Positions 41,903 through 51,093 of a stretch of DNA of 51,149 nucleotides are shown in pieces. Below the pieces are notes generated by a model. It worked only from the letters and a program-made list of their open reading frames with translations, did not search any database and had not been told where the DNA came from. Origin of the DNA: an uncultured Psychroflexus sp. (GTDB lineage: Bacteria; Bacteroidota; Bacteroidia; Flavobacteriales; Flavobacteriaceae); NCBI GenBank assembly GCA_913056525.1, contig CAJXLO010000006.1:1-51149 (forward strand), given 5' to 3'. How positions within the stretch are numbered: position 1 is the stretch's first letter; each line of letters begins with the position of its first letter. Made by a program: the position numbers and the translations under genes.

Positions 41903-42613
41903 ATGAAGCTTAAATCAATCATCCTTTTTTCTATGGTGCTTTTTGCGAACATCTCAACATCCCAAACTTACGAAATAGGATTGACTACAGGTGGGACGAA
42001 TTTTGTAGGTGATGTTGGTTCTGAATCATTCACCAGTCCAGATGATTATATATCTCGAGCTCAGCTCTCTGGTGGTTTTTTGTTCCGTTGGAATAGAAGT
42101 GATAGACATTCCTTCAGGTTCACTGCCATGCGATTCAGGACGTCAGGTTATGACAGCACAGCAGATGATAGGGCAAGGTCAAGCAGAGGTTTGTCCTTTA
42201 CAACAGATATAACTGAATTCTCCGTAGGCATAGAGTTTACTTTCTGGGAATTTGATCTTCATGAGTTTGGAAATCCTTTTGTACCTTATTTATACACTGG
42301 TCCAGCCTATTTTTTATCGAACCATCAGCAGTTAGAAAATGACGAACTAATAGAAGGAGATACTTTGTCTAGCTTCGCCATTCCCATGGTATTAGGTGTA
42401 AAGTACAGATTTGCTTTCCATTGGTTGATATCGGCAGAGTTTGGTGCCAGATACACTTTCACGGATAACCTGGATGGCAGTACACCTTCAGAAATAGACT
42501 CTGAACTGGAAGACCAGGATTTCGGGAACCTGAACTCTAATGATTGGTATTTGTATTCAGGCATCACTTTGACCTATACCTTTGGAAGGAAACCTTGTTA
42601 TTGCAATTTTTGA
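41903..42613 (+). CDS. Outer-membrane beta-barrel protein, DUF6089-like
   Basis: Chosen start ATG at 41903 gives 236 residues with a normal signal peptide (MKLKSIILFSMVLFANISTS); a GTG at 41864 lies inside the promoter and is rejected. The mature chain begins QTYEIGLTTGGTNFVGDVG and continues as alternating beta strands with FWEFDLHEFGNPFVPYLYTG, typical of DUF6089. It ends in GRKPCYCNF with two Cys. Families of this type sit next to uppS and bamA in Bacteroidota and may have a role in outer-membrane assembly, which is unproven. Its stop overlaps the uppS start (TGATG). Confidence 0.8.
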   Translation: MKLKSIILFSMVLFANISTSQTYEIGLTTGGTNFVGDVGSESFTSPDDYISRAQLSGGFLFRWNRSDRHSFRFTAMRFRTSGYDSTADDRARSSRGLSFTTDITEFSVGIEFTFWEFDLHEFGNPFVPYLYTGPAYFLSNHQQLENDELIEGDTLSSFAIPMVLGVKYRFAFHWLISAEFGARYTFTDNLDGSTPSEIDSELEDQDFGNLNSNDWYLYSGITLTYTFGRKPCYCNF

Positions 42614-43359
42614 TGGATTACCAAAAAGAGATCTTAAAGAAGCCCATCCCTGGACATATTGCCATAATCATGGACGGTAATGGAAGATGGGCGAAAAGAA
42701 AAGGCCTCTTCAGGGTTTCTGGCCACGAAAAAGGGACGAAGACCGTAAAAAAGATAGTAGAGGCCGCCGCTGAGTTCAAGGTAAAGTATCTCACGCTATT
42801 TGCCTTTTCTTCTGAAAACTGGAATAGACCAAAGCGAGAGGTAGATATGCTGATGAACCTGCTCGTTACCACACTCAAGAAAGAGCTTAAGACCTTTAAG
42901 GATAATAAGATAAAACTTACTTCCATAGGCAATATAGGATCATTACCCGATAAAGCACAGAAAGAACTTCAATATGTTAAAGATGCCACAAAGGAGAATG
43001 AAAACATGTGCCTAATATTAGCCCTGAGCTATGGAAGCAGGTACGAACTTACCTGTGCTTTCAGACAGCTAGCTGATAAGGTTAAGAATAATGATGTAGC
43101 ATCGAAAGATATCGATGAGCAGATGATCAGCGAGCATTTGTTTACATCAGATCACCCGGATGTGGACCTGCTTATCAGGACAAGTGGAGAACAACGTATC
43201 AGCAATTTTCTTTTATGGCAGATCGCATACGCTGAGCTCTACTTTAGTCAAAAGCTCTGGCCTGATTTTACAAAACAAGATTTTTCAGAAGCTATTTATA
43301 ATTATCAAAAAAGAGAAAGAAGATTTGGAAAAACCAGTGAACAACTACATGAGAAATAA
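42613..43359 (+). CDS. uppS: Undecaprenyl diphosphate synthase (isoprenyl transferase)
   Basis: From ATG 42613 the enzyme is 248 residues, the usual length; the frame is open further upstream but that would run into the barrel gene. It condenses isopentenyl diphosphate to make the C55 lipid carrier used for peptidoglycan and surface sugars. The catalytic Asp21 lies in IIMDGNGRWAKR; the substrate motif LFAFSSENWNRP is near 65, and the C-terminal signature DLLIRTSGEQRISNFLLWQ is intact. Start and stop overlap with neighbours show a tight operon with bamA. Confidence 0.95.
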   Translation: MDYQKEILKKPIPGHIAIIMDGNGRWAKRKGLFRVSGHEKGTKTVKKIVEAAAEFKVKYLTLFAFSSENWNRPKREVDMLMNLLVTTLKKELKTFKDNKIKLTSIGNIGSLPDKAQKELQYVKDATKENENMCLILALSYGSRYELTCAFRQLADKVKNNDVASKDIDEQMISEHLFTSDHPDVDLLIRTSGEQRISNFLLWQIAYAELYFSQKLWPDFTKQDFSEAIYNYQKRERRFGKTSEQLHEK

Positions 43360-45937
43360 CAGTATGAAATGGCTTTTTTCTTTGCTGATCGCTTTCTTTT
43401 TTACGATAGAAAGCTATTCACAGGGAACAGGTCTCACTCGTGGAAAGCAGTATACCATCGGCAATATTGAGGTAACGGGGACTTCTAATTACAATGAGCA
43501 AACTGTTATCGCGTTCACAGGATTGAAAGAAGGAGATAAAATATACATCCCAGGTGAGAAGCTTACTAAAGTACTTAATGAACTTTGGGACCTGGGACTT
43601 TTTAGCGATATTAATTTTTATTTGACCAATGTAGATGGAAACGTAGCGGACCTTGAACTGGAAATAACCGAGGTGCCCAAGCTTATAGATGTCAAGGTGA
43701 GAGGTATTAAAAAGAGAAAGCGAAGCGACATTATCAAGGACAATGAGCTCAAAGAAGGGAAGAAACTCACAGAAAACCTCAAGGCTAACATAAAAAGCTA
43801 CGTCAAGAAAAAATACAGAAAAAAAGGCTTTTTAAATGCCTCAGCAAACATTGAGACCACAGAAGTTAGAGATTCCGTTGCGGACAATAAGCTCGTAGGT
43901 GTTAACATGACCATCAACATCGACAAGGGGGAAAAGGTCAAGGTCAAGGAGATCAACTTTGAAGGGAATGAGAAATTTTCTAACTGGAAGTTGCACCGAA
44001 AGATGAAAAAGACCAAGGAGAAGTTCTTTCTGCGTTTCTGGAAGCGTTCTAAGTTGATCCCAGAAGAATATGAAAATGATAAGCAACGTATCGTTGATGA
44101 AATGAAATCAAAAGGTTATAGAGATGCCAGGATCGTCAGTGATACGATAAGAAAACTAGACGACAACAACATCGCCATAGATATCAAGGTCAAGGAAGGA
44201 GATAGATATTATTTCGGGGATATAGAGTTCCTGGGGAATTCTGTTTATAGTGATGAAAGGCTCAAACGACTAATCGGGATCAGGAAAGGCGACCCTTATA
44301 ATGGTCCTTTGCTACAAGAAAAGATCGCCAACCAGAAAAAACCAGATGCTGATGATGTTACGAACCTATATCAGAACAGCGGATATCTCTTTTCCCAGAT
44401 CAATCCAGTGGAGACCAATATCTATAATGACACTATAGATTTTGAGATCAGGATAAAAGAAGGCAAGATCGCTTATTTTGATAAGATATCCGTAGAAGGC
44501 AACACCCGGACGAACGACAATGTAGTTTACAGGAATTTACGCACATTACCAGGTAGAAGATATAGTAAAGATGCTGTTGTACGGTCCGTAAGAGAGCTTG
44601 GTCAGGTAGGGTATTTCGACCCGGAAAGTATCAACCCACAAATCCAGAACGTCAATCCACAGGCTGGAACCCTGGATGTCAATTATCAGGTAGCTGAGCA
44701 AGGAAGTAGCCAGATCCAACTTCAGGGAGGTTATGGTGGCGGTGGTTTCATCGGAACACTAGGGTTAAGTTTCAATAACTTCTCCATTAGGAACCTCTTT
44801 AATAAAGATGCCTGGCAACCGGTGCCTATGGGAGATGGTCAAAAGTTATCATTGAGAGCACAAGCCAGTCAGACCTTCAGGAATTACAGTTTCTCTTTTA
44901 CAGAACCCTGGCTCGGCGGAAAAAAACCAGTACGTCTATCCGTATCGCTTTCCAGGACCACTCAGTTCTTGTTCGACCCGATATCCAGAAGCTCAGATAC
45001 GGACAGGAATTTCTCGATCTCCGGGATCGATGTGGGTTATGCCAAACGGTTACAGGAGCCGGACGAGTATTTTACGTTCAATGCCGGTATAGGATTTCAG
45101 CATTATAGTTTGAACAATTATAACGTAGGATTGTTCAGGTTTCCAAATGGTCAGTCGAACAATCTTTCTTTTCAATTAGGTTTGACCCGTGACAATACTT
45201 TTGTTAACCCTATATACCCATTAGGGGGTTCCAGGTTCAACGTATCGGCTAAGTTCACCCTTCCTTATTCCTTGTTCAATGATGTGGATTATGAACAATT
45301 AGCTCGCGACAGGGAAGTTGCACTAGAGGAACAGGACAATGCAGCCTTAGCTGATATCGACCAGCAAAGGTTCAACTGGTTAGAGTTCTACAAGGTGAAG
45401 TTCTCAGGCGAGTGGTTCAATAAGATCTGGGATAAACTTGTTTTACGGACCAAGATAGAATATGGATTTCTGGGAGCTTATAACCTGGACAGAGGTGTTC
45501 CTCCATTTGAACGCTTCTTCCTTGGTGGCGACGGTCTTGGCGGTTTTACGTTGGATGGAAGAGAGGTTATACAGCTTAGAGGTTATCCGAACCAATCCGT
45601 GATGCCAAGGTCTCGCGGGAACGCTTCCCAAAGTTCATTTAACGATGGGGCTACCATATACAATAAATACACCATGGAGCTACGTTATCCTATCACGTTG
45701 AAACCATCGGCATCCATATATGCACTAAGCTTTCTGGAAGGTGGATCGTCCTATGATGAGTTCAGGAACTTCAGTCCTTTTGAACTGAACAGGTCAGCTG
45801 GCTTTGGTGTTCGTATATTCATGCCGGCATTTGGTTTATTAGGAATTGACTTTGGTTACGGATTTGATCCAATACCTGGAACAGACACCGGACCGAACGG
45901 ATGGGAAACACATTTTATAATAGGTAGACAATTTTAA
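43349..45937 (+). CDS. bamA: Outer-membrane protein assembly factor BamA
   Basis: The start is ATG at 43349 (MRNNSMKW, 862 residues, overlapping uppS by 11 bases) or ATG at 43364; both leave the signal peptide (FFFTIESYSQ) intact. Five POTRA domains occupy about 30-430: for example YTIGNIEVTGTSNYNEQTVI and KVKEINFEGNEKFSNWKLHR. The barrel follows from about 450, with IQLQGGYGGGGFIGTLGLSF at the start and the lid-loop motif VIQLRGYPNQS (RGY). It ends FIIGRQF with the C-terminal Phe needed for folding. BamA folds barrels into the outer membrane. It sits next to two OmpH/Skp genes, as usual in the phylum. Confidence 0.95.
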   Translation: MRNNSMKWLFSLLIAFFFTIESYSQGTGLTRGKQYTIGNIEVTGTSNYNEQTVIAFTGLKEGDKIYIPGEKLTKVLNELWDLGLFSDINFYLTNVDGNVADLELEITEVPKLIDVKVRGIKKRKRSDIIKDNELKEGKKLTENLKANIKSYVKKKYRKKGFLNASANIETTEVRDSVADNKLVGVNMTINIDKGEKVKVKEINFEGNEKFSNWKLHRKMKKTKEKFFLRFWKRSKLIPEEYENDKQRIVDEMKSKGYRDARIVSDTIRKLDDNNIAIDIKVKEGDRYYFGDIEFLGNSVYSDERLKRLIGIRKGDPYNGPLLQEKIANQKKPDADDVTNLYQNSGYLFSQINPVETNIYNDTIDFEIRIKEGKIAYFDKISVEGNTRTNDNVVYRNLRTLPGRRYSKDAVVRSVRELGQVGYFDPESINPQIQNVNPQAGTLDVNYQVAEQGSSQIQLQGGYGGGGFIGTLGLSFNNFSIRNLFNKDAWQPVPMGDGQKLSLRAQASQTFRNYSFSFTEPWLGGKKPVRLSVSLSRTTQFLFDPISRSSDTDRNFSISGIDVGYAKRLQEPDEYFTFNAGIGFQHYSLNNYNVGLFRFPNGQSNNLSFQLGLTRDNTFVNPIYPLGGSRFNVSAKFTLPYSLFNDVDYEQLARDREVALEEQDNAALADIDQQRFNWLEFYKVKFSGEWFNKIWDKLVLRTKIEYGFLGAYNLDRGVPPFERFFLGGDGLGGFTLDGREVIQLRGYPNQSVMPRSRGNASQSSFNDGATIYNKYTMELRYPITLKPSASIYALSFLEGGSSYDEFRNFSPFELNRSAGFGVRIFMPAFGLLGIDFGYGFDPIPGTDTGPNGWETHFIIGRQF

Positions 45938-45942
45938 GAAAG

Positions 45943-46755
45943 ATGAGACCATTTATCATTTACACATCATTGATATTCTTGTTTTCGGCTCAACTTCATG
46001 CTCAGAGAGGTTTAACGGTTGGTTATGTTGATATGGACTATGTATTGAAGCAGATTCCTGAATATCAGCAAGCCGTTAATCAATTAGATCAAAAAGCACA
46101 GAAATGGAAGGCTGAGATCTCCAAGAAAGAAAAGGAGATAGAAGACTTAGAGGAAAGACTGGAAAATGAAAGACCTTTGCTTACCCAGGCTCTGATCGAA
46201 GAAAGGGAAGGAGAAATAGAATATCTTCGCGACCAAATGTTAGATTATCAGAAAAAGAAATTCGGCGTTGCCGGGGATTACATTACTCAAAAAAGACAAC
46301 TTGTACAACCTATTCAAGATCAGGTGTTCAATGCTGTTCAAGAGCTTGGTAAGACCCGCGAATACGATTTTATCTATGAGATGTCATCAGATGCTTCCCT
46401 CTTATATGCTTCAAAAAGACATGACATCAGTGATATGGTATTAAAGCTCATACAAAGGGAGAGCAGAAAGGACAAAGCAACAGCCCAAACCGTTACTGAA
46501 GAAGCTGGAGAATATAAATCAGTTAAAAAGGCTAAAGCGGATAAAGAAAAAAAAGCAGCACAGGAAGCCAAACAAAAGGCACAGGAAGAAGCCCGCCAAA
46601 AGCGGTTGGATGAAAGGGAGAGAAGAAGGGACTCAATAAGAAAGGCAAGAAAAAGACAGCTAGAAGAAAGGAAGGCACGGTTATTGGAGAAAAGAAAAAA
46701 AATGCAACGAAAACGCGATTCTATAAGAAACGCAAGGAAAAACGATAACGATTAA
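45943..46755 (+). CDS. OmpH/Skp-family periplasmic chaperone with long basic tail
   Basis: The 270-residue protein has a signal peptide (SAQLHAQ) and the Skp core: VGYVDMDYVLKQIPEYQQAV, a long coiled-coil rich in Glu/Lys to about 110, and QRESRK near 165. Beyond it the last 100 residues are an extra Lys/Arg/Glu-rich tail, with the duplicated motif RDSIRKARK (229-237) and RDSIRNARK (258-266). Skp-like chaperones carry unfolded barrel proteins across the periplasm to BamA. It starts 5 bases after bamA. The tail is not part of the standard Skp fold; its role is unknown. Confidence 0.88.
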   Translation: MRPFIIYTSLIFLFSAQLHAQRGLTVGYVDMDYVLKQIPEYQQAVNQLDQKAQKWKAEISKKEKEIEDLEERLENERPLLTQALIEEREGEIEYLRDQMLDYQKKKFGVAGDYITQKRQLVQPIQDQVFNAVQELGKTREYDFIYEMSSDASLLYASKRHDISDMVLKLIQRESRKDKATAQTVTEEAGEYKSVKKAKADKEKKAAQEAKQKAQEEARQKRLDERERRRDSIRKARKRQLEERKARLLEKRKKMQRKRDSIRNARKNDND

Positions 46756-46774
46756 AATCAATTCAAATATAAAA

Positions 46775-47308
46775 ATGATGAAACAAGTAAAATCAGTTAG
46801 TTTATTTCTAATCTGTTTGGTAGCTTTTAGCTCAACAGTCCATGCCCAAAACAAAATTGCGCATATTAATTCTCAAAAATTCATTGAATCCATGCCAGCT
46901 TACAAATCAGCTATGAAAGAATTACAGCAAATCGATAAATCCTACAGGAAGGATGTGGATGAGATGTTAAAAGAGGCTGAAAAGACCAATAAACGTTATC
47001 AGGCAGAACAAGACCAGGTTTCCCAACAGGAAAACAAGGCAAGAGCAGAAAGGCTCAAGGAAATGCAGGATAACATCATGAAATTTTCTGATAATGCTAA
47101 GAAAGACCTCCAAAAAAAGAGAGAAGAACTACTAAGACCCGTTTATGAAAAAGCAAGGGAGATCATCCAAAAGGTAGCACGGGATCAGGGATATGATTAC
47201 GTGTTAGACTCAACTACCGGCACAGGACTATTGCTGGCTGATGGTTATGACCTTATGGACGATGCCAAGGCAGAACTTGCCAAAATGACCTCTGAAAGTT
47301 CTAACTAA
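46775..47308 (+). CDS. OmpH/Skp-family periplasmic chaperone
   Basis: The 177-residue protein has a signal peptide (VHAQN), then KIAHINSQKFIESMPAYKSA, a long helical coiled-coil (about 50-120) and the end VLDSTTGTGLLLADGYDL with the usual hydrophobic Skp core. It has the standard length and no extra tail, unlike its paralogue upstream, so the two likely arose by duplication and then diverged. It starts 19 bases after the first. Either of the first two ATGs (46775 or 46778) can be the start. Confidence 0.9.
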   Translation: MMKQVKSVSLFLICLVAFSSTVHAQNKIAHINSQKFIESMPAYKSAMKELQQIDKSYRKDVDEMLKEAEKTNKRYQAEQDQVSQQENKARAERLKEMQDNIMKFSDNAKKDLQKKREELLRPVYEKAREIIQKVARDQGYDYVLDSTTGTGLLLADGYDLMDDAKAELAKMTSESSN

Positions 47309-47333
47309 GATGCTTTTCAGGTAAATATAATAT

Positions 47334-48140
47334 ATGCCCAATCGTAGATCCCGCCCCATAGGTTTTTTTGATTCCGGTGTTGGCGGGATCTCTATTTTTA
47401 ATGAGGTATTAAAACTATTGCCAAATGAAGAGTATATCTATTTATCAGATAGTAAGAACGCTCCTTATGGAATCCGTTCAAGTCAGGAGATCATTGCTCT
47501 TAGCTTAAAGAACACCAGACTTCTCCTGGAACAGGATTGTAAATTGATCGTCGTAGCTTGTAATACCGCCACGACCAACGCTATTGATGAACTTCGTCTC
47601 AGGTTCGATGTGCCTTTCATTGGGATAGAACCTGCCGTAAAACCCGCCATACTAAATTCCCAACTTAAAAGGATAGGCGTTCTCGCGACAAGGGGAACTT
47701 TGTCTAGTGAACTTTTCGCGCGCTCTGTCAGAGAAGCCGTGCAGCATCAGATAAAAATAACTGAAATAGAAGGGAAAGGACTTGTAGAGCGCGTTGAGTC
47801 AGGCGATCTGCGAGATTCGAAATTCATCAAAGAACTGAAGGTCCTTATCAGTCCCTTTATTCAACAGAGAATTGATTTTCTGGTCTTGGGTTGTACGCAT
47901 TACTCATTTTTAAGACCAATCCTAACGGATATCCTTCCGGATTCTATTCAGATCATAGACGCCGCTAAGCCGGTAGCGAAACGACTTGATAAGATATTGC
48001 AAGAATTAAACCTTAAAAATGACCTGCAAAGAAATATTATCGAAGATCGTTTTTATACAAACAAAGATCCGAAAATACTCTCAAGATATGTTCCCGCTAA
48101 TTCCAGGCGAGAAAGCCGAGTAGCTTACCTCGATTTTTAA
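47334..48140 (+). CDS. murI: Glutamate racemase
   Basis: The 268-residue enzyme interconverts L- and D-glutamate, supplying D-Glu for peptidoglycan. The first motif is GFFDSGVGGISIFNEV at the N-terminus. The two catalytic cysteines are in VVACNTATTNA (Cys76) and VLGCTHYSFL (Cys186), and the IEPAVKP segment lies at 98-104. All are intact. It lies 25 bases after the second OmpH gene and ends the envelope block. The preceding genes build the outer membrane, this one the wall. Confidence 0.95.
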   Translation: MPNRRSRPIGFFDSGVGGISIFNEVLKLLPNEEYIYLSDSKNAPYGIRSSQEIIALSLKNTRLLLEQDCKLIVVACNTATTNAIDELRLRFDVPFIGIEPAVKPAILNSQLKRIGVLATRGTLSSELFARSVREAVQHQIKITEIEGKGLVERVESGDLRDSKFIKELKVLISPFIQQRIDFLVLGCTHYSFLRPILTDILPDSIQIIDAAKPVAKRLDKILQELNLKNDLQRNIIEDRFYTNKDPKILSRYVPANSRRESRVAYLDF

Positions 48141-48184
48141 AGATCAATGTTTATATAAGGGGCACTTAATTTGATAATGATTAC

Positions 48185-48207
48185 GCATCTTTATTCAGAA
48201 AGGATGC
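48185..48207 (+). terminator. Weak hairpin after murI, possible terminator
   Basis: GCATCTTT and AAAGGATGC can pair with one bulged base around a short loop, about 45 bases after the murI stop, but no T-run follows. It may be a terminator without a U-tract or chance. Confidence 0.2.
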
Positions 48208-48294
48208 TAACTTTACCTATAGATAAGATATGCAAATAGATCAAACCAAATACGGATAGGCTTATCGTATCTTAGTATATCACATGTAGAAAAT

Positions 48295-48319
48295 AAAAAA
48301 ACTTCTCATGAAAGAGAAG
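48295..48319 (-). terminator. Terminator of the tRNA-Leu transcript
   Basis: On the minus strand CTTCTC-TTTCAT-GAGAAG forms a 6-base stem followed by seven T. It lies about 50 bases after the tRNA 3' end. Confidence 0.7.
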
Positions 48320-48371
48320 CTTTATATTATTGAAAATTTTTTGGCGATAGGTACGATGCCTTTTTATTTTG

Positions 48372-48453
48372 TGCGGGCGGAGAGACTCGAACTCTCACGC
48401 CGTGAAGCACTAGATCCTAAATCTAGCGTGTCTACCAATTCCACCACGCCCGC
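48372..48453 (-). tRNA. tRNA-Leu, anticodon TAG
   Basis: On the minus strand the sequence starts GCGGGCGTGGTGGAATTGG, giving a 7-base acceptor stem with CGCCCGC and a discriminator A. The D-arm AATTGGTAGACA, the anticodon arm CTAGA-TTTAGGA-TCTAG with anticodon TAG (Leu, CUN codons), a long variable arm and the T-arm GAGAGTTCGAGTCTCTC are all present. The long variable arm fits a leucine tRNA. CCA is not encoded. Total 82 bases. Confidence 0.95.
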
Positions 48454-48464
48454 ATTTGAATTTG

Positions 48465-48494
48465 CAAATATAGCTATTTCATCAAATACAACAA
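48465..48494 (-). promoter_or_regulatory. Promoter of tRNA-Leu
   Basis: On the minus strand TTG (-33, 48492-48494) is followed after exactly 19 bases by TATATTTG (-7, 48465-48472). The -7 box is 11 bases before the tRNA 5' end. Confidence 0.7.
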
Positions 48495-48514
48495 TCATTC
48501 ATCTTACAATTTGC

Positions 48515-48522
48515 TACATTTG
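48515..48522 (+). promoter_or_regulatory. Possible -7 box for the M20 dipeptidase gene
   Basis: TACATTTG matches TAnnTTTG and ends 14 bases before the ATG at 48537; no -33 partner is seen. Confidence 0.35.
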
Positions 48523-48536
48523 CAAAAATTTTTTTC

Positions 48537-49931
48537 ATGATCTCATCTAGTGAATATGTTAAGGAAAACAAAGACCGATTTATTGACGAATTACTTCGAT
48601 TATTAAAAATTCCCTCTATTAGTGCAGACCCTAAGTATAAACAAGAATGTTTGCAAACTGCCGATGAGGTCAAAAAAGCATTGCAACAAGCCGGTTGTCA
48701 GCAAGTAGAGGTTTGCGAAACGCCTGGTTTACCGGTCGTGTTCGGTCAAATATTGAAGGATGCGCAACTTCCTACTGTACTAGTATATGGTCATTATGAT
48801 GTGCAACCGCCGGACCCGATGAACTTATGGAACAGCCCGCCTTTTGAGCCGAAGGTAAAGAAAACACAGGAGCATCCAGAAGGAGCGATCTATGCACGTG
48901 GCGCCTGTGATGATAAAGGACAATTCTATATGCACGTAAAAGCGATAGAATACCTGACCAAGACCGATCAATTACCTTGCAATGTCAAGTTCATGATAGA
49001 AGGGGAAGAAGAAGTAGGCAGCGAGAACCTGGAACATTTTATCAATGCAAATAAAGAGAAATTAGCTAATGACGTTATCCTGATATCCGATACCGGGATG
49101 ATCGATAAAGATACGCCGACCATTACCACAGGAATACGTGGTTTAAGCTATGTAGAAGTAACCGTTAAAGGACCTGACCGCGACCTACATTCTGGTCTAT
49201 ACGGTGGAGCAGTAGCGAACCCGATCAACATTTTAACGCAAATGATCGCATCGCTTCAAGATGAAAATAATCAAATAACCATCCCTGGCTTTTATGATAA
49301 AGTGAGAACCTTATCAGCGGAAGAGAAGAAGCTGATGGAAAAAATCCCTTTTGATGTCGAAAATTATAAAAGTTCCATTGGTATAAAAGATGTACATGGT
49401 GAAAAAGGGTATTCCACCATAGAAAGAAATTCGATCAGACCTACCTTAGATGTAAATGGAATTTGGGGCGGATATATCGGTGAAGGAGCGAAGACGGTCA
49501 TCCCCAGCGAAGCAAACGCCAAGATATCCATGCGTTTAGTGCCAGATCAGGATTGGCAGGAGATTACGCGCCTGTTCAAAGATCATTTTGAAAGCATCGC
49601 ACCGGCATCCGTTGAAGTTGAGGTCAAGCCACATCACGGCGGTCAGGGATATGTTACGCCAGTGGACAGCATAGAATACAAGGCCGCGGATAAAGCATTT
49701 CAGGAAACGTTTGATAAACCTGCCGTCCCGCTGAGGAGCGGCGGTAGTATCCCTATAGTTTCCATGTTCGAGGAAGTCTTTAGCAGCAAGACCATATTAA
49801 TGGGTTTTGGTCTGGATAGTGATGCGATTCATTCGCCTAATGAGCATTTTGGCATTTGGAACTTCTTGAAAGGTATCGAAACCATTCCTAATTTCTATCA
49901 TCATTTCACAGAACTACAACAAAATGGATAA
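48537..49931 (+). CDS. M20-family dipeptidase/carboxypeptidase
   Basis: The 464-residue zinc peptidase has the M20 pattern: the first His in VLVYGHYDVQPP, the bridging Asp in YARGACDDKG, the Glu pair in FMIEGEEEVGSENL, the next ligand in LISDTGMID and the last His in AIHSPNEHFGI near the end. The dimerisation lid lies in the middle (about 185-320, starting at GIRGLSYVEVTVKGPDRDLH). Relatives such as carnosinase-like enzymes cut dipeptides in the cytoplasm. No signal peptide is visible. Its stop overlaps the start of purK by eight bases. Confidence 0.92.
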   Translation: MISSSEYVKENKDRFIDELLRLLKIPSISADPKYKQECLQTADEVKKALQQAGCQQVEVCETPGLPVVFGQILKDAQLPTVLVYGHYDVQPPDPMNLWNSPPFEPKVKKTQEHPEGAIYARGACDDKGQFYMHVKAIEYLTKTDQLPCNVKFMIEGEEEVGSENLEHFINANKEKLANDVILISDTGMIDKDTPTITTGIRGLSYVEVTVKGPDRDLHSGLYGGAVANPINILTQMIASLQDENNQITIPGFYDKVRTLSAEEKKLMEKIPFDVENYKSSIGIKDVHGEKGYSTIERNSIRPTLDVNGIWGGYIGEGAKTVIPSEANAKISMRLVPDQDWQEITRLFKDHFESIAPASVEVEVKPHHGGQGYVTPVDSIEYKAADKAFQETFDKPAVPLRSGGSIPIVSMFEEVFSSKTILMGFGLDSDAIHSPNEHFGIWNFLKGIETIPNFYHHFTELQQNG

Positions 49932-51093
49932 ACCGATTTTTTCATCTGATTTCAAATTAGCCATTGTTGGTGGTGGTCAGTTGGGGAAGATGATGCTTTA
50001 TGAAACCCGAAAGTGGGATATCTATACCAAAGTATTGGACCCAAATCCTGAAGCACCTTGTAAAATAGCTTGTAATGAGTTCGTTCAGGGCGACCTGCAA
50101 AATTATCAGGACGTTATGGATTTTTGTCAGGATGCTGATGTCATCACCATAGAAATAGAAGCGGTTAATGTTGCTGCCCTATCCGACCTAAAAGAACAAG
50201 GCAAGAAGGTTTATCCGCAGCCGGAATGTCTGAGGATCATCCAGAACAAGATCAGTCAAAAAGAATTCTACAAAGCACAACAATTACCTACGGCTGATTT
50301 TACGGCTTTAGTCTCAAAAAAAGAATTATCAGCAGCTCTAGAAAAGCAAACCATTAATTTTCCATTTGTATGGAAAAGTGCAACTGGCGGATACGATGGT
50401 CGTGGCGTACAGGTTGTAAAAAATCAGCAGCAAATTGAGGAACTTCCTGATCAATCTTGTCTCGTTGAAGACCTGATTGATTTTTCTCATGAGTTATCGG
50501 TGATCGTTGCCAGGAATGAATCTGGTGAAATAAGGAGTTATCCGGTCGTGGAAATGGAATTTCATCCTACTGCTAATCAGGTGGAATTTGTCATTACACC
50601 GGCAAGAATTGACCAAAACTTACAATCTAAGACTAAAAAACTCGCAGAAGAAGTAGCCCAAAAAATGGGAATCATTGGTTTATTAGCCGTAGAATTATTT
50701 TTAACAAAAGATCATCAATTATTGATCAACGAAGTAGCGCCAAGACCACACAACAGCGGTCATGTGAGTATTGAAGCGAATTATACCAATCAGTTTGAGC
50801 AATATCTACGCGCTATTTTAAATTTACCTTTAGGCGCTACCGAATTGAAGACGGCTGCCGTTATGGTTAACCTTGTAGGCGCTGAGAATCATCGTGGCTT
50901 ACCCGTTTATCAAAATATGGACCAGTTGCTTCAAATGCCGGGTGTGACACCACATATTTATGGAAAAAAACAAACGCGACCCTTTCGTAAAATGGGACAT
51001 GTTAATATCATTGACACCGATGTGAACAAAGCCCGGGAAAAAGCAAAAGAAGTCAAATCAAAAATACGAGTGATCAGTCATGACAAAAGCTAA
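49924..51093 (+). CDS. purK: 5-(carboxyamino)imidazole ribonucleotide synthase
   Basis: The 389-residue ATP-grasp enzyme carboxylates aminoimidazole ribonucleotide with ATP and bicarbonate in purine synthesis. It begins with FKLAIVGGGQLGKMM, has the ATP-grasp segment FPFVWKSATGGYDGRGVQVV near 145, and INEVAPRPHNSGHVSIEANY near 265, all diagnostic. It overlaps the dipeptidase stop by eight bases and the purE start by 14, so purK-purE are translated together. Confidence 0.95.
   Translation: MDKPIFSSDFKLAIVGGGQLGKMMLYETRKWDIYTKVLDPNPEAPCKIACNEFVQGDLQNYQDVMDFCQDADVITIEIEAVNVAALSDLKEQGKKVYPQPECLRIIQNKISQKEFYKAQQLPTADFTALVSKKELSAALEKQTINFPFVWKSATGGYDGRGVQVVKNQQQIEELPDQSCLVEDLIDFSHELSVIVARNESGEIRSYPVVEMEFHPTANQVEFVITPARIDQNLQSKTKKLAEEVAQKMGIIGLLAVELFLTKDHQLLINEVAPRPHNSGHVSIEANYTNQFEQYLRAILNLPLGATELKTAAVMVNLVGAENHRGLPVYQNMDQLLQMPGVTPHIYGKKQTRPFRKMGHVNIIDTDVNKAREKAKEVKSKIRVISHDKS

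Noticed and set aside
48308-48550. 80-codon plus-strand ORF across the tRNA
   Set aside because: It covers tRNA-Leu and its promoter on the other strand; the translation is an artefact.
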